The notes: generated by a model not told the origin, from the sequence alone. A DNA stretch of 64,000 nucleotides from Manis javanica (GCF_040802235.1 NC_133156.1:188177851-188241850); one strand, 5' to 3'; shown: positions 43,276 to 56,924, counted from the first letter of the stretch. Program-made: numbers and translations.

Positions 43276-44591
43276 AGCAGCTCCCATCGGCGGGGAAGGG
43301 GCCCATACTTTCCCAGAGCCTGCCAAGGGGGAGATGGCCCCTGGGGAACACAGCAGGGTGCAGCCCTGCTTCCAGGCTGTGCGACCTTGGGCCAGCAGCC
43401 TGATGTCTCTCAGCCATGGGTATCCCCTCTGAAAATGCGGAGCCCACGAGACCTACTGCAAGCCTCCATATCTGCATCTTCCCCCATTGCCCGGGTGGGG
43501 AAACTGAGTCTCAGAAAGGGGTGGGAGCAGACGAGGCATTGTACATATGCTGCTGCCCCCACTGGCGTCCCCGCTCAGTTCCCCACACCCTCCCTGCCCT
43601 GTCTGAGGAACCTCTGTCCTAACCCCACAGTGTTTTCCCCCCAACCCAGACACCCAGGCCTGACCCCACTTCCTTATCACCTTCAGGGTCCTTGTCAGGG
43701 CTGCAAGGGTGAGAGGCAATTGATGGAGCAGCTGACCCCTTGACCACAGTTGCCAAGGAGATGGTCCTAGGGGACTGGGGGTGGGCCGGGCGGTGAAATT
43801 GGCCCGGGCCGGGGGTAGAGGGGGTAGGGTGGCAGAAGGACAGAGAGGGAAAGAGGAAGGGAGCCACAGCAACAGTGAACAGTCTTCACACTAGAGCTCC
43901 CTGGGCAGCCTGTCAGCTATGCTTATAGCTGCAGGGTGGGGTCTGAAACCAGTATTCACCCATCCTTGGAGGTCCACCTGTGATGAGCCACAACTACAGG
44001 CTCCTGTCTGCAGACTTGGCCTGGAAGCCCAGAGGCAACAGCCCCCACAAAAGGTCTCTCCACAGCTCTGTGAGCATTGGGGCACCCTGCCTGTGCTCCC
44101 TGGTGGCCTCTCCTCTATTCATGCCCAAGAGACTAGGGAAGGTGTCCCAGAAGAGGGGCCAATAAGGGAGGGTCCCGCTGGATGAATAGGAGTTCTAGAG
44201 GGTGGAGTGGGAAGCGTACGGAGGTGGGACCTTGGGAGTGAAGATGCAGTGGGTGGGTAGGGTATCAGGTAGGGTCCCTGCTGGGCTTAGCAACTGCCTT
44301 AATGGTGAACCTCCACCCAGGGCTGGTGGGCTGTAGCTGGGTTGTTGGAGGCAGGCAGGCATAAATTTCCCATAATCATGGGGCTTCTGGGCTGTTCATG
44401 GGGTTCCCAAAGGGTGACAGACATCAACTGTGCCTTTATGAGCTCAGCCCTTCATGGGGCTACAAGCAGCAGCCATATCGGGACCGGGACGGCAAGGGAA
44501 AGAAACCCTTGGTGGGTGAGAGGACCGCTTGGGAGCCAGCGCTAACACAGGGTGACCTGTGCCATGGACACGCACGTGTGCGGACATGAGT

Positions 44592-44611
44592 AAACATGCC
44601 AGAGCATGTTC
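44592..44611 (+). promoter_or_regulatory. p53-family response-element match
   Basis: AAACATGCCAGAGCATGTTC consists of two adjacent RRRCWWGYYY decamers with no spacer and one mismatch (last base of the first half). Both halves have the preferred CATG core. Confidence 0.4.
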
Positions 44612-45478
44612 GCCAGGACATGCGCAGGCACGGATATGCTGGACAGCACATGGAAACGTGTGCGGGGGCCCAGTGCCTCAGGGCAGGGAACAGATCAAAC
44701 AGGAGCAAAATGCGCCACGAGACCTGAGAGTGACCCGCACGTGCGAACACGCCGGGACTGTGTGGACAGCGCGCGCGCACACGCGCCAAGCCCAGGGGCG
44801 ACATGCACATGCCCAGTCCACTGGAGTGCGCGCCCACTTGTGCACCCACGCGGAGCCCGGGCACGCGCATGCGCACATGGCGCCCGCGAGCTGCGGGCGC
44901 CCCGTAGGTCTCCGGACATCTCGCGTTCTCTTGTGGACACCTGCTACGGCCAGTGCAGGCGTACAGTAGTACGCAGGTCTGGCTGGGGGGGATCCCATGG
45001 GAGGGCTCAGGACCAGATCAGGACGAGCCAGTGGAGCCCGCATTACTTTCCTCCGGGTTGAAGCTTCTCCACCCCGCCCATGGGTTCCCGTGTGTCTGGG
45101 TCCGGGGGAGTCGAACCCGGCTCTACATCCCCCAACCCGGGGCGTCCTGGGGGGTTCCCCAGTGCGGGGTGGGCTCCATGGGGAGGGGACGCCCGGAAGA
45201 CCTGCAGCCTCACCCCGGGGTGGGCGCGCAAGTGCGCACCTTGGGCCTGAGTCTGCCGCCCTCTGACAACAGCCTCAGCCGCCAGTGGGAGGGGAGGTGC
45301 TGGGAGGACTCTGCGTGACCGCAGCTCCTGACCTTGCCGCTCTGTGCCTCAGTTTCCCAGTTTAGCGATGGCGACGTGGAGGTGACCTGACTGGACACAT
45401 GCGTGGTACAGGATGGCATGGGGTGCACAGAGGGTCCCGCAGGAGAGGTGATGTGCAAAGAGGAAGGGCCGGTAGTGA

Positions 45479-46421
45479 TGCCGGGGTTCTTGTTTGCAGA
45501 TTCGAAGAATGAACTTAGCAAACACCCGAGGTAGGAGAGCCAAAAAGAGGCTTTTATTTAGAGATACAGAGAGAGGACAGAGCTCCAAGGCACAAGAGAG
45601 CCCGTAGTGCGTTGTCTAGGGGTTTTATAGGCAGTTGAGGATTTGGGGGAACCGGATAACGGACTTAGGGGTGCGGGCTTGTTAAGTGGTCCCTGAATAT
45701 TAGAATTAACAACACAAGGAACTTCCTGCTCTGATTTCTCCTTGAGATACCAGCGTCTTGGTCTGGGACCAAGGTGGGCTAAGGTATTGTCTGTTTGCTA
45801 AAGAGTAAGTTAAGAATCTTACTTCTTACAATGTGGCGGGAGGGGGGCGCATGGGGAGGGCTGTGCAACACAGAGAAGACAAGTAGTGATTCTACAGCAT
45901 CTTACTACACTGATGGACAGTACTGTAATGGGGTTTATAGGGGGGTGGTGGTGAAGGGGGGACCCTAGTAAACATAATATTCTTCATGTAATTGTAGATT
46001 AATGACAACAAAATTAATTAATTAATTAATAAAAAATTAATAAAGAATCTTACTTCTTACCTTCCTGGGCATTAAAATGAAATCTTATCTTTAAGGTGGA
46101 ATCCTTTCTGCCTTTTACTGTGTTGTTTAAGGCTAGGCTTGCTTGCCATTATTAATTGCCCAAATCGCAAATCACCTCATCAGGTCTGGAGGAAAAACAG
46201 CATATACACCTGGGCCTTTTAGCAGGCTAAAATGAATCTTCTTTATCTGGGGAATATTAACTGAGCTCACTGAAGAATGACTCTAGAGCTTAAAGTTTAA
46301 CACAGAGTTTTGGTAGGGGGTTTCCTTGCATGTAGTTACATTGCTCTGACTGTAAATATCCTGCCTTGCTTTTTCCAGAGGCCCTCACACTACTCTGACT
46401 ATACCCACGGTCCCTGTCTCA
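45479..46421 (-). repeat. Solo LTR, copy 2, interrupted by an L1
   Basis: Same LTR family as 7935-8495 (TGCCGGGG start, TGTCTCA end), sense strand on minus. It is split by an L1 3' end at 45830-46042; without that insert and one TSD copy it is about 710 bp. Confidence 0.75.
45830..46042 (+). mobile_element. Short 5'-truncated L1 with 18-bp TSD
   Basis: About 213 bp of L1 3'UTR ending in an (ATTA)n-like tail, flanked by AAGAATCTTACTTCTTAC at 45812-45829 and 46043-46060. It belongs to the same subfamily as 1296-1627 and inserted into the LTR after the LTR was in place. Confidence 0.9.
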
Positions 46422-46629
46422 GAATCAGGATTTGGATTCAATCCACTTTACCCCCACAGACCCCCACTATTGTTCTGGATCAGAAGGGTGTCTCCAGGCA
46501 GTTCCCATGGCAGAAGAAACAGAAGCAGGTCCAAAGACAGTCTCCCACTGACCTAATGCTTAGAGAATCTACATGGTTCACCACAAAGAGCAGAGGCAAA
46601 GGATGGTTACCTTCATGATTAAAGGATAA

Positions 46630-47347
46630 ATATAACCACAACAAGAGACCACTTGTCACCTTTCAGGTGGCTATAATAAAAAGCAGTGGACAATAGCAAG
46701 TGTCAGCAAGGATCTGGAGAAACCAGAGCTCTCATACACTGCTGGGGGGAGTATAAAATGGAGCAGCTGTGGAAAACAGTCTGGCAGCTCCTCAGGTTAC
46801 GCTTAAAGTTACCTTATGATCCAGCAATTCTCCTCCTAAGTATACACCTAGAGAACACTGAAGACATACATTCACACAAAAACCTGTACATGAATGTCTA
46901 TAGCAGCATTATTCACAATAGCCAAAAAGTAGAAATAATGCAAATGTTCATTAACAGATGAATAAATCGATATGTGGGATAGCCAGACAACAGGAATGAA
47001 ATACTGATACACGTTACAACATGATAAACCTTGAGAATATTTTAAGAAAAAGAAGCCAGTCACAAAAGACCACATATTGTATGACTCCATTTATATGAAG
47101 TGTCCAGAATAGGCATATCTATAGAGGCAGAAAGTAGATTAACAGTTGCCAGGGGCTGGGCTGGGGGCTGGGTGGGCAGGAATGGGGACTGACTGCTAAT
47201 AGGCATGGGTTTCTTTGTGGGGTAATGAAAATGTTCTGGGATTAGTGGTAATTGTCATACAACATTATGAATATACTAAAAATCACTAAATTATGCACTT
47301 TAACATGGTAATTTTATGTTATGAGAATTATATAGCAATAAAAAAGT
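46630..47347 (+). mobile_element. Old L1 ORF2 end and 3'UTR
   Basis: Recognisable L1 features include TCAGCAAGGATCTGGAGAAA, the CTATGATCCAGCAATT-like block, the TTCACAATAGCC block, and a 3'UTR ending in ATATAGCAATAAAAAAG. Many lesions; an ancient mammalian L1. Confidence 0.8.
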
Positions 47348-47349
47348 CC

Positions 47350-50300
47350 ATCTAAACAAAGAACTGATATAATTCTCCATCCACACTCCTGCGGATGATG
47401 AAATTATAACTGGTTGCCCATCAAATGGAAAAATACTGCTGTGGACAGAGCCCTCTGACAGGGGCAGTACAAAGGCTAATCACATTCTGTGTGATCTACA
47501 AGAACCTCATGAAAGTGGTATTTGTTTCCATTTCCTTACCTGCAGTCACTTGCCATATTTTGATAACGCTCTAAATTACAGGACCCAGAACTGGTCTTTA
47601 ATTAAAGAGTACTTTAATAGAGCTTGTGGCAAATGCTGTAGAATTAAGGGAGCCACTAATGAAATACAGCATCGTTTTATCTGTTCTCTGGTGGTAGCTC
47701 TTAAAACGCAATTGGTACCATGCAAGACATTTATTTAGGATTTTATCTCTTTTATTCATCCCATCTCCAAATGAATGTTATCCTTCCAGCTGCTTTTTAT
47801 TCCTTCACACAAGTATTTTCTCATTTTCAATCCACTCTTTTCTCCCCTTAGACTCCAGGGAGCCAGAAAGTCCGTGTCCTGGGGGGCGCTAATCAAGAGA
47901 AGCACACATCTTAAAGATTTTCACTCATCCTGCCCCCTGCTTTTCCCCTGGCATGGATGGAGGGAGGAATGGACACAAGGAATTAAGCTTAAACATTGCT
48001 GTAATGAAACCTGTTACTTACAGGAAAGCAGTACAACTTCGGGGGCAAGGCAGGACAAGTTCAACACAGCCCCAGTACCTCTCTCTGACCTGCTCCAGGC
48101 ACATTTCTCCTTCTGACAACTCCCTACTCTCAGAGGGCACCAGGCACTACCAGGCCCCCCTACTTTTCACTCAAATGCCCATTCAAATGTTATATCCTCT
48201 GTAAAGGATGTAACTTCCGACCCCAACATGGAATCCATTCCTTCTGGGATCCCTTTATCCATATTCAGCAATATTTGCCTTTTCTACTGCTTGGCAATCA
48301 GCAGTGTGTGTGTCTTACATCAGTGGTGGGACCTCACGGGCAGAGCTACCCCAGCGCCACAGGCAGCATGCTGCACATAGGAAATGATCAACAAATGTTT
48401 GTTTAATAAAATCATGTCAAGTCTCTCCTATGCCAAAAAAAAAAACCATCAATGAATCAGTGTCTCCTAAAACTGTCATCCTCCTGAAGACACTTAGGAT
48501 TTATCTGGCTTGTGGCTTGTGGCTATACTGCTTCCGAACAAGCAGGGACTTTGGTCGGTCTCAGGGGGGCCAACAGGTGCCAAGCACTGTGCTAGGTGCT
48601 GTGGACACTGTAGAGAGCAAGACAGCATGTCCCTGCCCTCCAGGAACTTACGATCCAGTAGCAGGAGACAAGGTAACTGTCTGACTCTGTGGATGGCCAG
48701 CAGGAAAGCTGGCGGTTCATAACCCACCTGCCTCGTAGGGAGAGAAGACTGTGCCTGGGGGAGGCCCTTTGTTCTGAGCTTCATGATGGAACCAGATGTG
48801 TGCATTTGGAGGAAGGAGCTGGGAGAGCTGGATTTTTCTCTGCAGGGAAGGGAGTTCCTCTGGGGGAGAGCATCAAGTACAGAGCTGGGGGAAGGAACAG
48901 GACGGCATCCGGACCGAGTGGCAGAAGCCTGCAGCATGAGTCTGCTTTGACCCTCAGGTCAGAGCAGAGGCCACCTCAGCAGGACGGCCTGTGTGAGGGG
49001 CAGTGTCTGTGGAAACTAGGAATGGACTGAGTTTTCCACCAGCCATGACTTGGCAGAACAGATTCTGCTCTAGGAAATGGGGGGCCATGGGACAGAACAA
49101 ACGAGGCTGCTCTTGGAAGTGGAGACCCATGGGGCAGAAAGTCCATGAGAAATGAAAACCTCTTCCCCGCCCGCCAAATTTAGTAGAAATGATATGGGGG
49201 GAGGCCTTTGGATACCCATTGACTTTGGAATTTAAGTGTGTACTGTGGGTTGGGGAGCTATCCATATAATTTCATATAGATCCCTGGGGAAAGAAGCCCC
49301 GACTTGGCCTTTGGGGTAACAATATAAAACTGTAAGGCAAGGGTGAAGTACCCAGCTCAGTATGTCCACTTAGTAAACTGGAAGTGCTGTAATGATGGTG
49401 ATGAGGAAGGTGGCCGCGGTGGTGGTGAAGACAGTAAGGCCATTTCCCGCCCGCCCCGATGGCCAGAGTCCCCTGTACCGAGGGATGCCCTAGGACAGTG
49501 CTCTAGGACATGCCTCTTGGTGTTGCTGGAGGTATCTTTGAGGACGTTGGTTGGCACGGAGTGTTGGTAAGAGAAGCTGCAATGAAGACTCACATCCCCG
49601 TGTGGGCAGATGAGAACTGGTCTGACTGCAGGGTGCCTTCCTCCAGCTGTGGGGCCTCCAAGGAGGTGGAGCACACAAGGGGGGCCCTCTGCTCTCCCCT
49701 CCTTCCGGGTGACCACTGTATAGGCTGGCCTTTGCCTCTGAGCAGGTTCACCCATGCCTGCCTTCCTGTGTGGCACCCTTCCTCCCTGCTGGCAGCAGGC
49801 TGAAGCTGTAGTACTGTGGGAGACCTCGACCCATCAGCACCGGGCACTGGAGGAAGATCAGCCTCTCACCTGGCCCTGCTGGGGGTCCCCTGGGTCAGGT
49901 TTCACTGATCAGAGTGGGGAGATTGGAGGTTCAACTCGGGGTGCTGGGGCTGGGAACTCAAGCACACCTCACAGCTTGCTTAATCAGAAGCCATTGAGAT
50001 GTAAACTGACCTAAAAGGGGGTCTGTGCCAGGAATTAAAGTCCAGCTTGTAAGTGCTCTGCAGCGGGGCTGGGGGCTGAGACCCCAGAGAAGAGCACTGT
50101 ATCACCTGCCGTTCACTCATTAGAGCCTTCTTGACACCGATGTTCCTTGGGAACCTCATGGGGACAAACTGCTGGGGTTCAAATCCCATTTCCTAGCCAT
50201 GTGTGGCTTTGGGCGTATTACCTTACCCCTCAGTGCCTCAGTTTCCTCATCTATAAAGTGGAAATAAGGGACAGTGTGTCAATGAGTTTCTACATGAAAA

Positions 50301-51590
50301 TCACGCTGAATCACACCTGGTTTATGGCTAGCACTAAGCTGATGTTGGCTGTTGTTTCTCCCACGAAAGCCCAGGCCCGCCACAGCTGGACACCATCAGT
50401 GTTCAGTCTTTTCCCCTCAGTAAGAACACAGTCATGGTGGGTGGCCTCACACATCCAGCTGTAACAAGCCGGAACAAGCCGCAAGCCTGGAGGTCACCCT
50501 TGACACCTCCCCAGTCAAACCCAAATCACTGCAAGATTTGTCAACCTTACTAACTTAATAACTTCCACCAAAGTTACCTAACTTCCTTAAAATCCCCCAG
50601 ATCTGTTCCCTCTGCTCCAGAACCTCTCCCCAGAACTAACCCAGCAGGCCCTTACGTGCAGCCACCCCAGCTCCCTCTAACCCATTTCCACTCTGCAGTC
50701 AGACTGATGCTTTGAAATGCAGACCTGATCATGTCACCACCTCCTTGGACTCTTCCTGTTGAAACCTCATAATGACTTTCCACTGTTCTTGGGGTTGAAA
50801 AACAGAATCCTAACACCATGCAAACTGAGTCTGTTAGGATGTTTTGGCTGTGTGGTTCAGAAAGCCCTGATAAAATGGGCTTAACATACAGGCAATTGAT
50901 TAGCTCCCTCAAAGGTAACTGGAGTAGATCAGGCACTGCGTGATCAGGGCTCTAGCACCGTATTCTCTCAGCTCTGTCTTCCGCCCTATATATCAGCTTT
51001 ATCCACAACACAGCTTCCTTCTGATCAGCATCAAGAGAACACTTCCAGAGGAAAAAAAACACCATTTCCAGCCACAAAATAAGATTCCTTCCCATCAGCC
51101 TAAGTGAGCCAACTGAGACCGTTTGCGCACACCCAACCCAAACACTCCTAGTGATGTACCATGCACAGAACCTTCCATTCCCTGCCTTTGGTGGGAAAGG
51201 GGTAGAAAAACACATTGAAATCATGCTAAAAGATACCATTGGTTTTATTTTAATGATGCTCAACTCTGAAAAATATGAATGAGTTAACCTTAAATCTCCC
51301 TACTATCCTTGATGATGGATCCGGGACTAGGGGTACCCTTAGGACTCTGACCTCATGACAATAGACAGTAAGAGTGGAGTGCTGGAGCATAGATGAGAGA
51401 GGAAGACAGGGGCTTGGTCAGGGAGGAGGGGTCAGCTCCACCTCCTAGGAGATGGTTTCTGAATGGAAGTGATGGGAAAGATAAGAAAATGCTACTGTAG
51501 CATCTTCTGTATCCTGGGTGGTTTCTTGTTTTGCTCATTGTTTTCTTTCTGAAAATGGACTTGGCCACCAAAAGAATTGAAAGAAGGGAT
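47350..51590. other. Unique non-coding sequence
   Basis: No gene is recognised. 47560-47740 is AT-rich with several TAAT/ATTA cores (TTTAATTAAAGAG) and could be a conserved element. A poly-A run of 10 at 48434-48443 follows an ordinary A/T-rich stretch. Confidence 0.35.
50170..50350 (+). repeat. MIR
   Basis: GGGTTCAAATCCC followed by GTGGCTTTGGGC and GCCTCAGTTTCCTCATCTAT is the MIR core in sense-like order. Confidence 0.8.
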
Positions 51591-51594
51591 TCAA

Positions 51595-52062
51595 ACAGCT
51601 TTTGATACAGTGATATTCATAGTAGCATTATATACTATAGCCAAAAGGTGGGAACAACCCAAATGTCCATCAATGAACACAGAAAATGTGTAATATTATT
51701 CAGCCTGAAAAAAGGAATGCCATTCTGACACATGCGTCAACACAGATGAACGCTGAAGAAATGCTGAGTGAAATAAACCAGACACAATAGAACAAATACT
51801 GTATGATTCTACTTCCATCAGATTCCTAGAAAAGACAAATCATGGAGACAGAAGTAAATAGTGGTTGCCAGGGGTTGGGGTGGGATGGTTTCAGAATGGG
51901 AGTTTTGAGTAGAGTTTCAGAATATGGGATGGTAAAAGTGTTCTGAAGATGGATGGTGGTGATAGTTGCAGAACAATGTGAATGTACATAATGCCACTGA
52001 AATGTGCAGTTAAAAGGGTAAATTTTAGGTTGCATTTATATTTTATACAATAAAACAAAATG
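51595..52062 (+). mobile_element. Old L1 3' end
   Basis: It contains AACCCAAATGTCCATCAATG, the GAAATGCTGAGTGAAATAA block and GTGGTTGCCAGGGGTTGGG, ending in ACAATAAAACAAAA. Confidence 0.8.
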
Positions 52063-52877
52063 GACTTAGTTCATCTTCTAGGCATTCAGGACTCAAAAAA
52101 AGAGGAGTGACAGGAAATTCTCAAAGGATGATTGTTTATTGAGCTATCTGGCTAAAAGACACTTGGCATTTTGGTCCTGTTTGGAAGGAAAAATTTTCTT
52201 TTACGTTTCAGTTGCCGTGACTGAGCTAAATTAAATTGACCTGGGACAGACTAACAGTAGAAAATAAAATTTAATTACATAATTATATACACAGTGGGGA
52301 CTCCATAAGAATATGAGACCTTTGGGCAGGCAGGCAACTGAAGCTTATATGCCATCCAGTGAAGGAGAAAGGGTAGGGATCTGGGACTTCAAAGGAATGG
52401 AAGACTATTCGCAGGAAGATTTAGAGTAAATGTTTGATAAATGAATGTTTGCTGGGCTGTCACAGAAACAGTGGGACACAGGGAGGAATTTCAACAGACT
52501 GCTGCATTCTTTCCTGTCTCACACCTAGTTCATCTTGTGCTGTTGTTATCTATGGTGATAGCTCCCCCTGGAGCCGATTCTCTCAAGTGTTTTAGGCAGG
52601 TAGAGGGAAGGCCAAGGGTTCTTCTCGAGCCTCTGTTTCTTACAAATTATCTGCCTGAAATAATCCACTTGCTAAAGAGACACATTTGCAGTGGCAAATT
52701 TTGTTCCCCTGCAGTCCCACATTGATACTGGTGACGGTGATGGTGCCGTTAGACCATCCGAGGCAGAAACCCCGTGGCAGCCACGCGAGAGGCGTGTGAG
52801 AGCGCCCTCCTCTGGCCCTGGAGAGACTCAGCCCCAGCACCCGCCCTCTGGACCTGGCAGGCTCTTTGTGAGAGGAA

Positions 52878-53408
52878 TGCCGGGGTTCTTGTTTACGGAG
52901 TCGAAGAATGAACTCAGCAATACACCCGAGGTAGGAGAGCCAGGGAGAGGCTTTTATTGAAAGATACAGTGAGAGGACAGAGCTCCTGGCCAAGAGAGCC
53001 CATAGTTGTGCATTGTCTAGGAGGTTTATAGGCAGTTGAGGATTTTTGGGAATGGGACAAAGGGCTTAGAGGTGTGGATTTGTTAAATGGTCCCTGAGTA
53101 TTTATAATTAACAACACAAGGTCTGAAGGAGGAAAGACAGCACATAGGCCTGGGCCTTTTAGCATGCTAAAGTGCATCTTACATATGTTTATAAATGATT
53201 AGCATAGTAAAAACATGTGCTACGCTTCTTTATCTGGGGAATATTAACTGATCTCACTGAAGAATCACTCTAGAACTTAATGTTTAACACAGAGGTTTGG
53301 TAGGGGGTGTCCTTGTGTGTAGGTCTATTGCTCTGACTGTTAACGTCCTGCCTTGCTCTTTCTGGAGGCCCTCACCCTGTTCTGCCTACACTCAGGGTCC
53401 CTGTCTCA
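52878..53408 (-). repeat. Solo LTR, copy 3
   Basis: This 531-bp LTR has the same ends as the copies at 7935 and 45479. It is the least interrupted version and includes the CCTGGGCCTTTTAGC block also present in copy 2. No certain TSD. Confidence 0.75.
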
Positions 53409-53409
53409 A

Positions 53410-56400
53410 GAGGGGCACATTTTCTTAGGCAACATTGGTCTCTGCAGAGAGGAGGCTGCAGAGTGGTGGGAGGAGACGTGAAGAGGGGAATTTCCTTCTG
53501 TTGAGCAGGAAAATAGTGTGAGGGAACCGAGCTATCCCTGCTCTTTGAATGGAAAAGGTCTCTTTAAGACATCCTTTTAGAATTGTCCCCTACCCCGTCG
53601 TGTTGCCAGAGGGATGATGGAACAGCTGTCACGCCAGTTGGGTCTGACTCTTAGTTTATCATCTTTCCCCACCCCTCTCTGTAACCCCCTCCTTCAAAAC
53701 CCACCCGCCCAAAAATGCCTGAGCACAGACTATTTTAAGAACTGAATTCCCTGTCGGCATGGCAACTTCCTGGCTGTACCTCTTGGCATAGCTGCATGGG
53801 TGGATGGAAAGCCACCTGAAAGGCTCCAGGGCTCCAGCCAACCTATAGCAGGGACGGCTCACGGGTCAGACGTGACCAAAGGGTGGACCTCTAGTCGTGG
53901 TGACGTACACTCCTCTGGGTGTTTGCTTGGTTTACAGCTTTTAACAATACGAAAAGCATTCTCATCTGACTGGCCATAGAAACATGCTCCAGGCTGAACT
54001 GGCTCAAGGACGATAGTTTACCCAACCCCTGGGTAACGCAAGAGCAGCAGGTGTTCACACTTGCTGGATTTCTCATTGTGGAAGCTTGAAAGGTTTGGAA
54101 GGGTGACAGGTGCTTGGGGAAAAGATGCAAAGGAGCTTGTGGAAGAAAGACAATGGGATTAATTGATTTTAAAAATTTACCCCCCAGATAGCCACATTTT
54201 ATAATACTTTAAAGGTGTATTTATATTATTCTTGTGCTTCAAAATTAAAGTCTTAGGCTATGCTATCTTCACCATACCCCAAATAAAGACTGAGGCTTAC
54301 CATCTATGAGTTCCTTTTGTAGAAAGTGGTGTTTATTTGGTGACTTATCCTTCTTCACAAAGACCAGATTTTCTTCAGATATGTTGAAAGAATGTTTTGA
54401 ATGCTTCTGTCTTTTTTGTTTGAATTTCTTTTAGAAAAAATATTATAATTTTTTTATTATGGAAAATTTTAAGTCTACACAAAAGTACAAAGAATAATAA
54501 AATTAACTCCCATGTACTGACAATACTGGTTTATTGTTAAAGAGTATACCTGTGTAAATGGAAGAAATAACCTGTACTTTCTTAAAACATGGATTAAAAT
54601 GGGGAAAAACGATACCTCTGCAAATATATTTGAATAGAATCCAGTTCTAGGTCATGCCTGAAAGTGATTGGGAGTAGGGAAGATCAGAACATACATAAGA
54701 AAGAAAAGGCGATAGCTCTTTGATGGTTACCATAGAAACCACTAGGTTAAGATGGTTGAGTTTGCTTATGGGGCAGTTAGGTTCCTGCTAATGGAGTCTG
54801 GGTCAGGACTGTGGGAGAACTCTTAGGCTGCTCCAGAGGATACCTTGATGTCTCTGAAACTCCCTGCCCACCCTCCTCACTGTTCTTAATTTGAGGATAT
54901 TCTCATTTTGAATCAATAGGGTTTGATTCAATTTTAGGACTCAATTTTAGGACTTACTTTGTTTTGATTAAGTCAGAGTCAATGTGTTCCTGTGCATACT
55001 TGATTTGAAGTATTTTGGGATTTTACAGTAGACCTTTTGAGTCCTGTATACAACAATAGGAGGGCCCCTATGTCCCTGGAAGAAAGCCCTAGAAGGACTG
55101 GTGGACCTGCAATGATCCCCACACTGGAATGCAGAAGTACGCATGCGCTGCGGTAGAGCAGGGACTCGGCCTGATGAGAATCAAAGGGTCCAGATCACTT
55201 TCTCCTTCCTGAAGAAACTTGACACCAGAGTAGAAAGTCCATCAATCCCCAGTGCACAAGGCTGCTTTAGACATCGGATTATTTGTTACAGGGCGTGTCA
55301 GTAAGAAGTGAAACTTTGGCATCGCGTTCTTGGACTTGGGTCCAGTCCGCACCGATAATTAACTTCTACCCTGACATTCTCTCAGTCGATGCTCAGCACT
55401 CATAATAGGCAGGCACAGAGGCAGAAAAGGCAGGCTGGGATTGGTCATCAAGGGGTAAACGTGTGCAGAGGGAACAGACAGATGGCCTCCAAGGATCGAG
55501 GTAGATCCTCAGAGATGGGGTCCCAGAGCTGGGATCCCCAGAGGTGAAGTCTTCCCTCTAGTGCTTGTCCTGCAGCTCAAGGGAAAAGGCTCTGCCGACG
55601 AGGCACAGCCACCAGGGGGCGCACGGGGCCTGGGATGTTGGGAATCTGGGCTGCTGGAGGGAGGTAGACACGGGAGGACGGACTCATTTCCTCCTCTCGG
55701 CCCGGGTGGAAGCTGGCGAAGAACAAGACAGGTATCGCACCGGCAGTTGCTTAGCTGTCTGTATCTCCTACGAAATCAGCAGTTCCTTGAGGGAAGCGTC
55801 TGTGCTTTCGTCCCTAACTTTCCTAAGGGCACACAAATCCCTAGCCCCCACCCCGAGGTTTGCTGAGCAGTGTGGAGGGAATACACTCACGCTGGAAGGC
55901 GAAAAGGGCGGAGCAGAAGGGCTGTGCAGGGCTGTGGCGAACTTTGAGGCAGCTGCTCTGGGTCGGGGAGTGAGAGATGTCCGATCCTCACCAAGTGGGG
56001 CCCAGCCGTTGATTGGGAAGGAGACCTTGCACATTTGTGAACCTTGCCGGGAGCCTAAGGGACACTCTATGTACGAGTTGGGGAAGAAATAAGTCAGCGA
56101 TTCTTAAACTTGATCTCAGGACTCCTTCATACTCTTAAATATTATTGAGGACGTCAGAAGAGCTTCTTATGTATGTGGGTTCTGCTTCCCCATATTTACC
56201 ATATTAGAAATTAAAACTGAAATTTAAAAAATATTCACTTACTTAAAATTAAAAATAACTATATTTTCCAAAACAAAAATGCTAGTGTGAGTGTGGCACC
56301 ATTTTACATTCCTGCGAACTTTTAAAATGTTTAGCTTAATAAAAGACAGATGGAGTTTCATATCTGCTTCTGGACTCACTCTGTTATGATACCAGAGTTT

Positions 56401-56920
56401 TGCCAAAGCACATAGCTTCATCCATTTATGAGAAAATGAGAGTGAAAAAGGCAAATAAACTCTAATTATGAAACTAGTTTTGACCTTGCAGATGCCCTGC
56501 CCATTTTGATATTAATAGAGTATAAGCTGCATATAGCATTATTTTGGGGAAAGAACTGAAAGGCTCTTTGTAGAAGGAAAGGTTGCTTTTGGTGAAGGCT
56601 GAGCTTGCCTTGAAGTTCACCCACTGGCAAAGAGGCAGCCTCCACAGCTGGTAATACCAGAAAGCAGGGCCTCAGCTGGTGTAAACACACATGCGTGTGT
56701 GTCTGTTCACATCCTGTGAGTGTTAAACTCGACCACAGCTGACTTTTCACTGCCTGCTGTTCTGAATTGCAGCTGGCAGGACGGCAGCCAGACTCCCTCT
56801 CTTGAGGCCAAAAGCACATGAAAAAGTTGATTCTCCTTGGGGAGGGTCTGGGCTTTTTTGGGAAGATACTCTGCTGACTTTGAACCCATTTTATGGGTTC
56901 TCATCAATCCAAAAATATTT
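53410..56920. other. Mostly unique sequence
   Basis: An L1-like old fragment lies at about 54425-54640 (ATTATGGAAAATTTTAAGTC motif). A GC-richer patch at 55560-56090 carries a CTCF motif. No gene assigned. Confidence 0.4.
55609..55622 (+). promoter_or_regulatory. CTCF-binding motif
   Basis: CCACCAGGGGGCGC fits the CTCF core consensus perfectly, in plus orientation. Confidence 0.6.
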
Positions 56921-56924
56921 CAAA

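Larger units (their letters stand above)
42420..45478. other. GC-rich non-coding stretch
   Basis: No gene is recognised. It holds an AT/GC mosaic resembling a conserved enhancer (43140-43275), a MIR relic near 43495-43525 and a CpG-rich purine/pyrimidine-alternating block (44560-45240). Confidence 0.4.

Noticed and set aside
45098-45125. B-box-like GGTTCGACTCC on minus, suggesting a tRNA gene
   Set aside because: No A box, no acceptor-stem pairing and no anticodon arm at the right distance; a chance match in GC-rich sequence.
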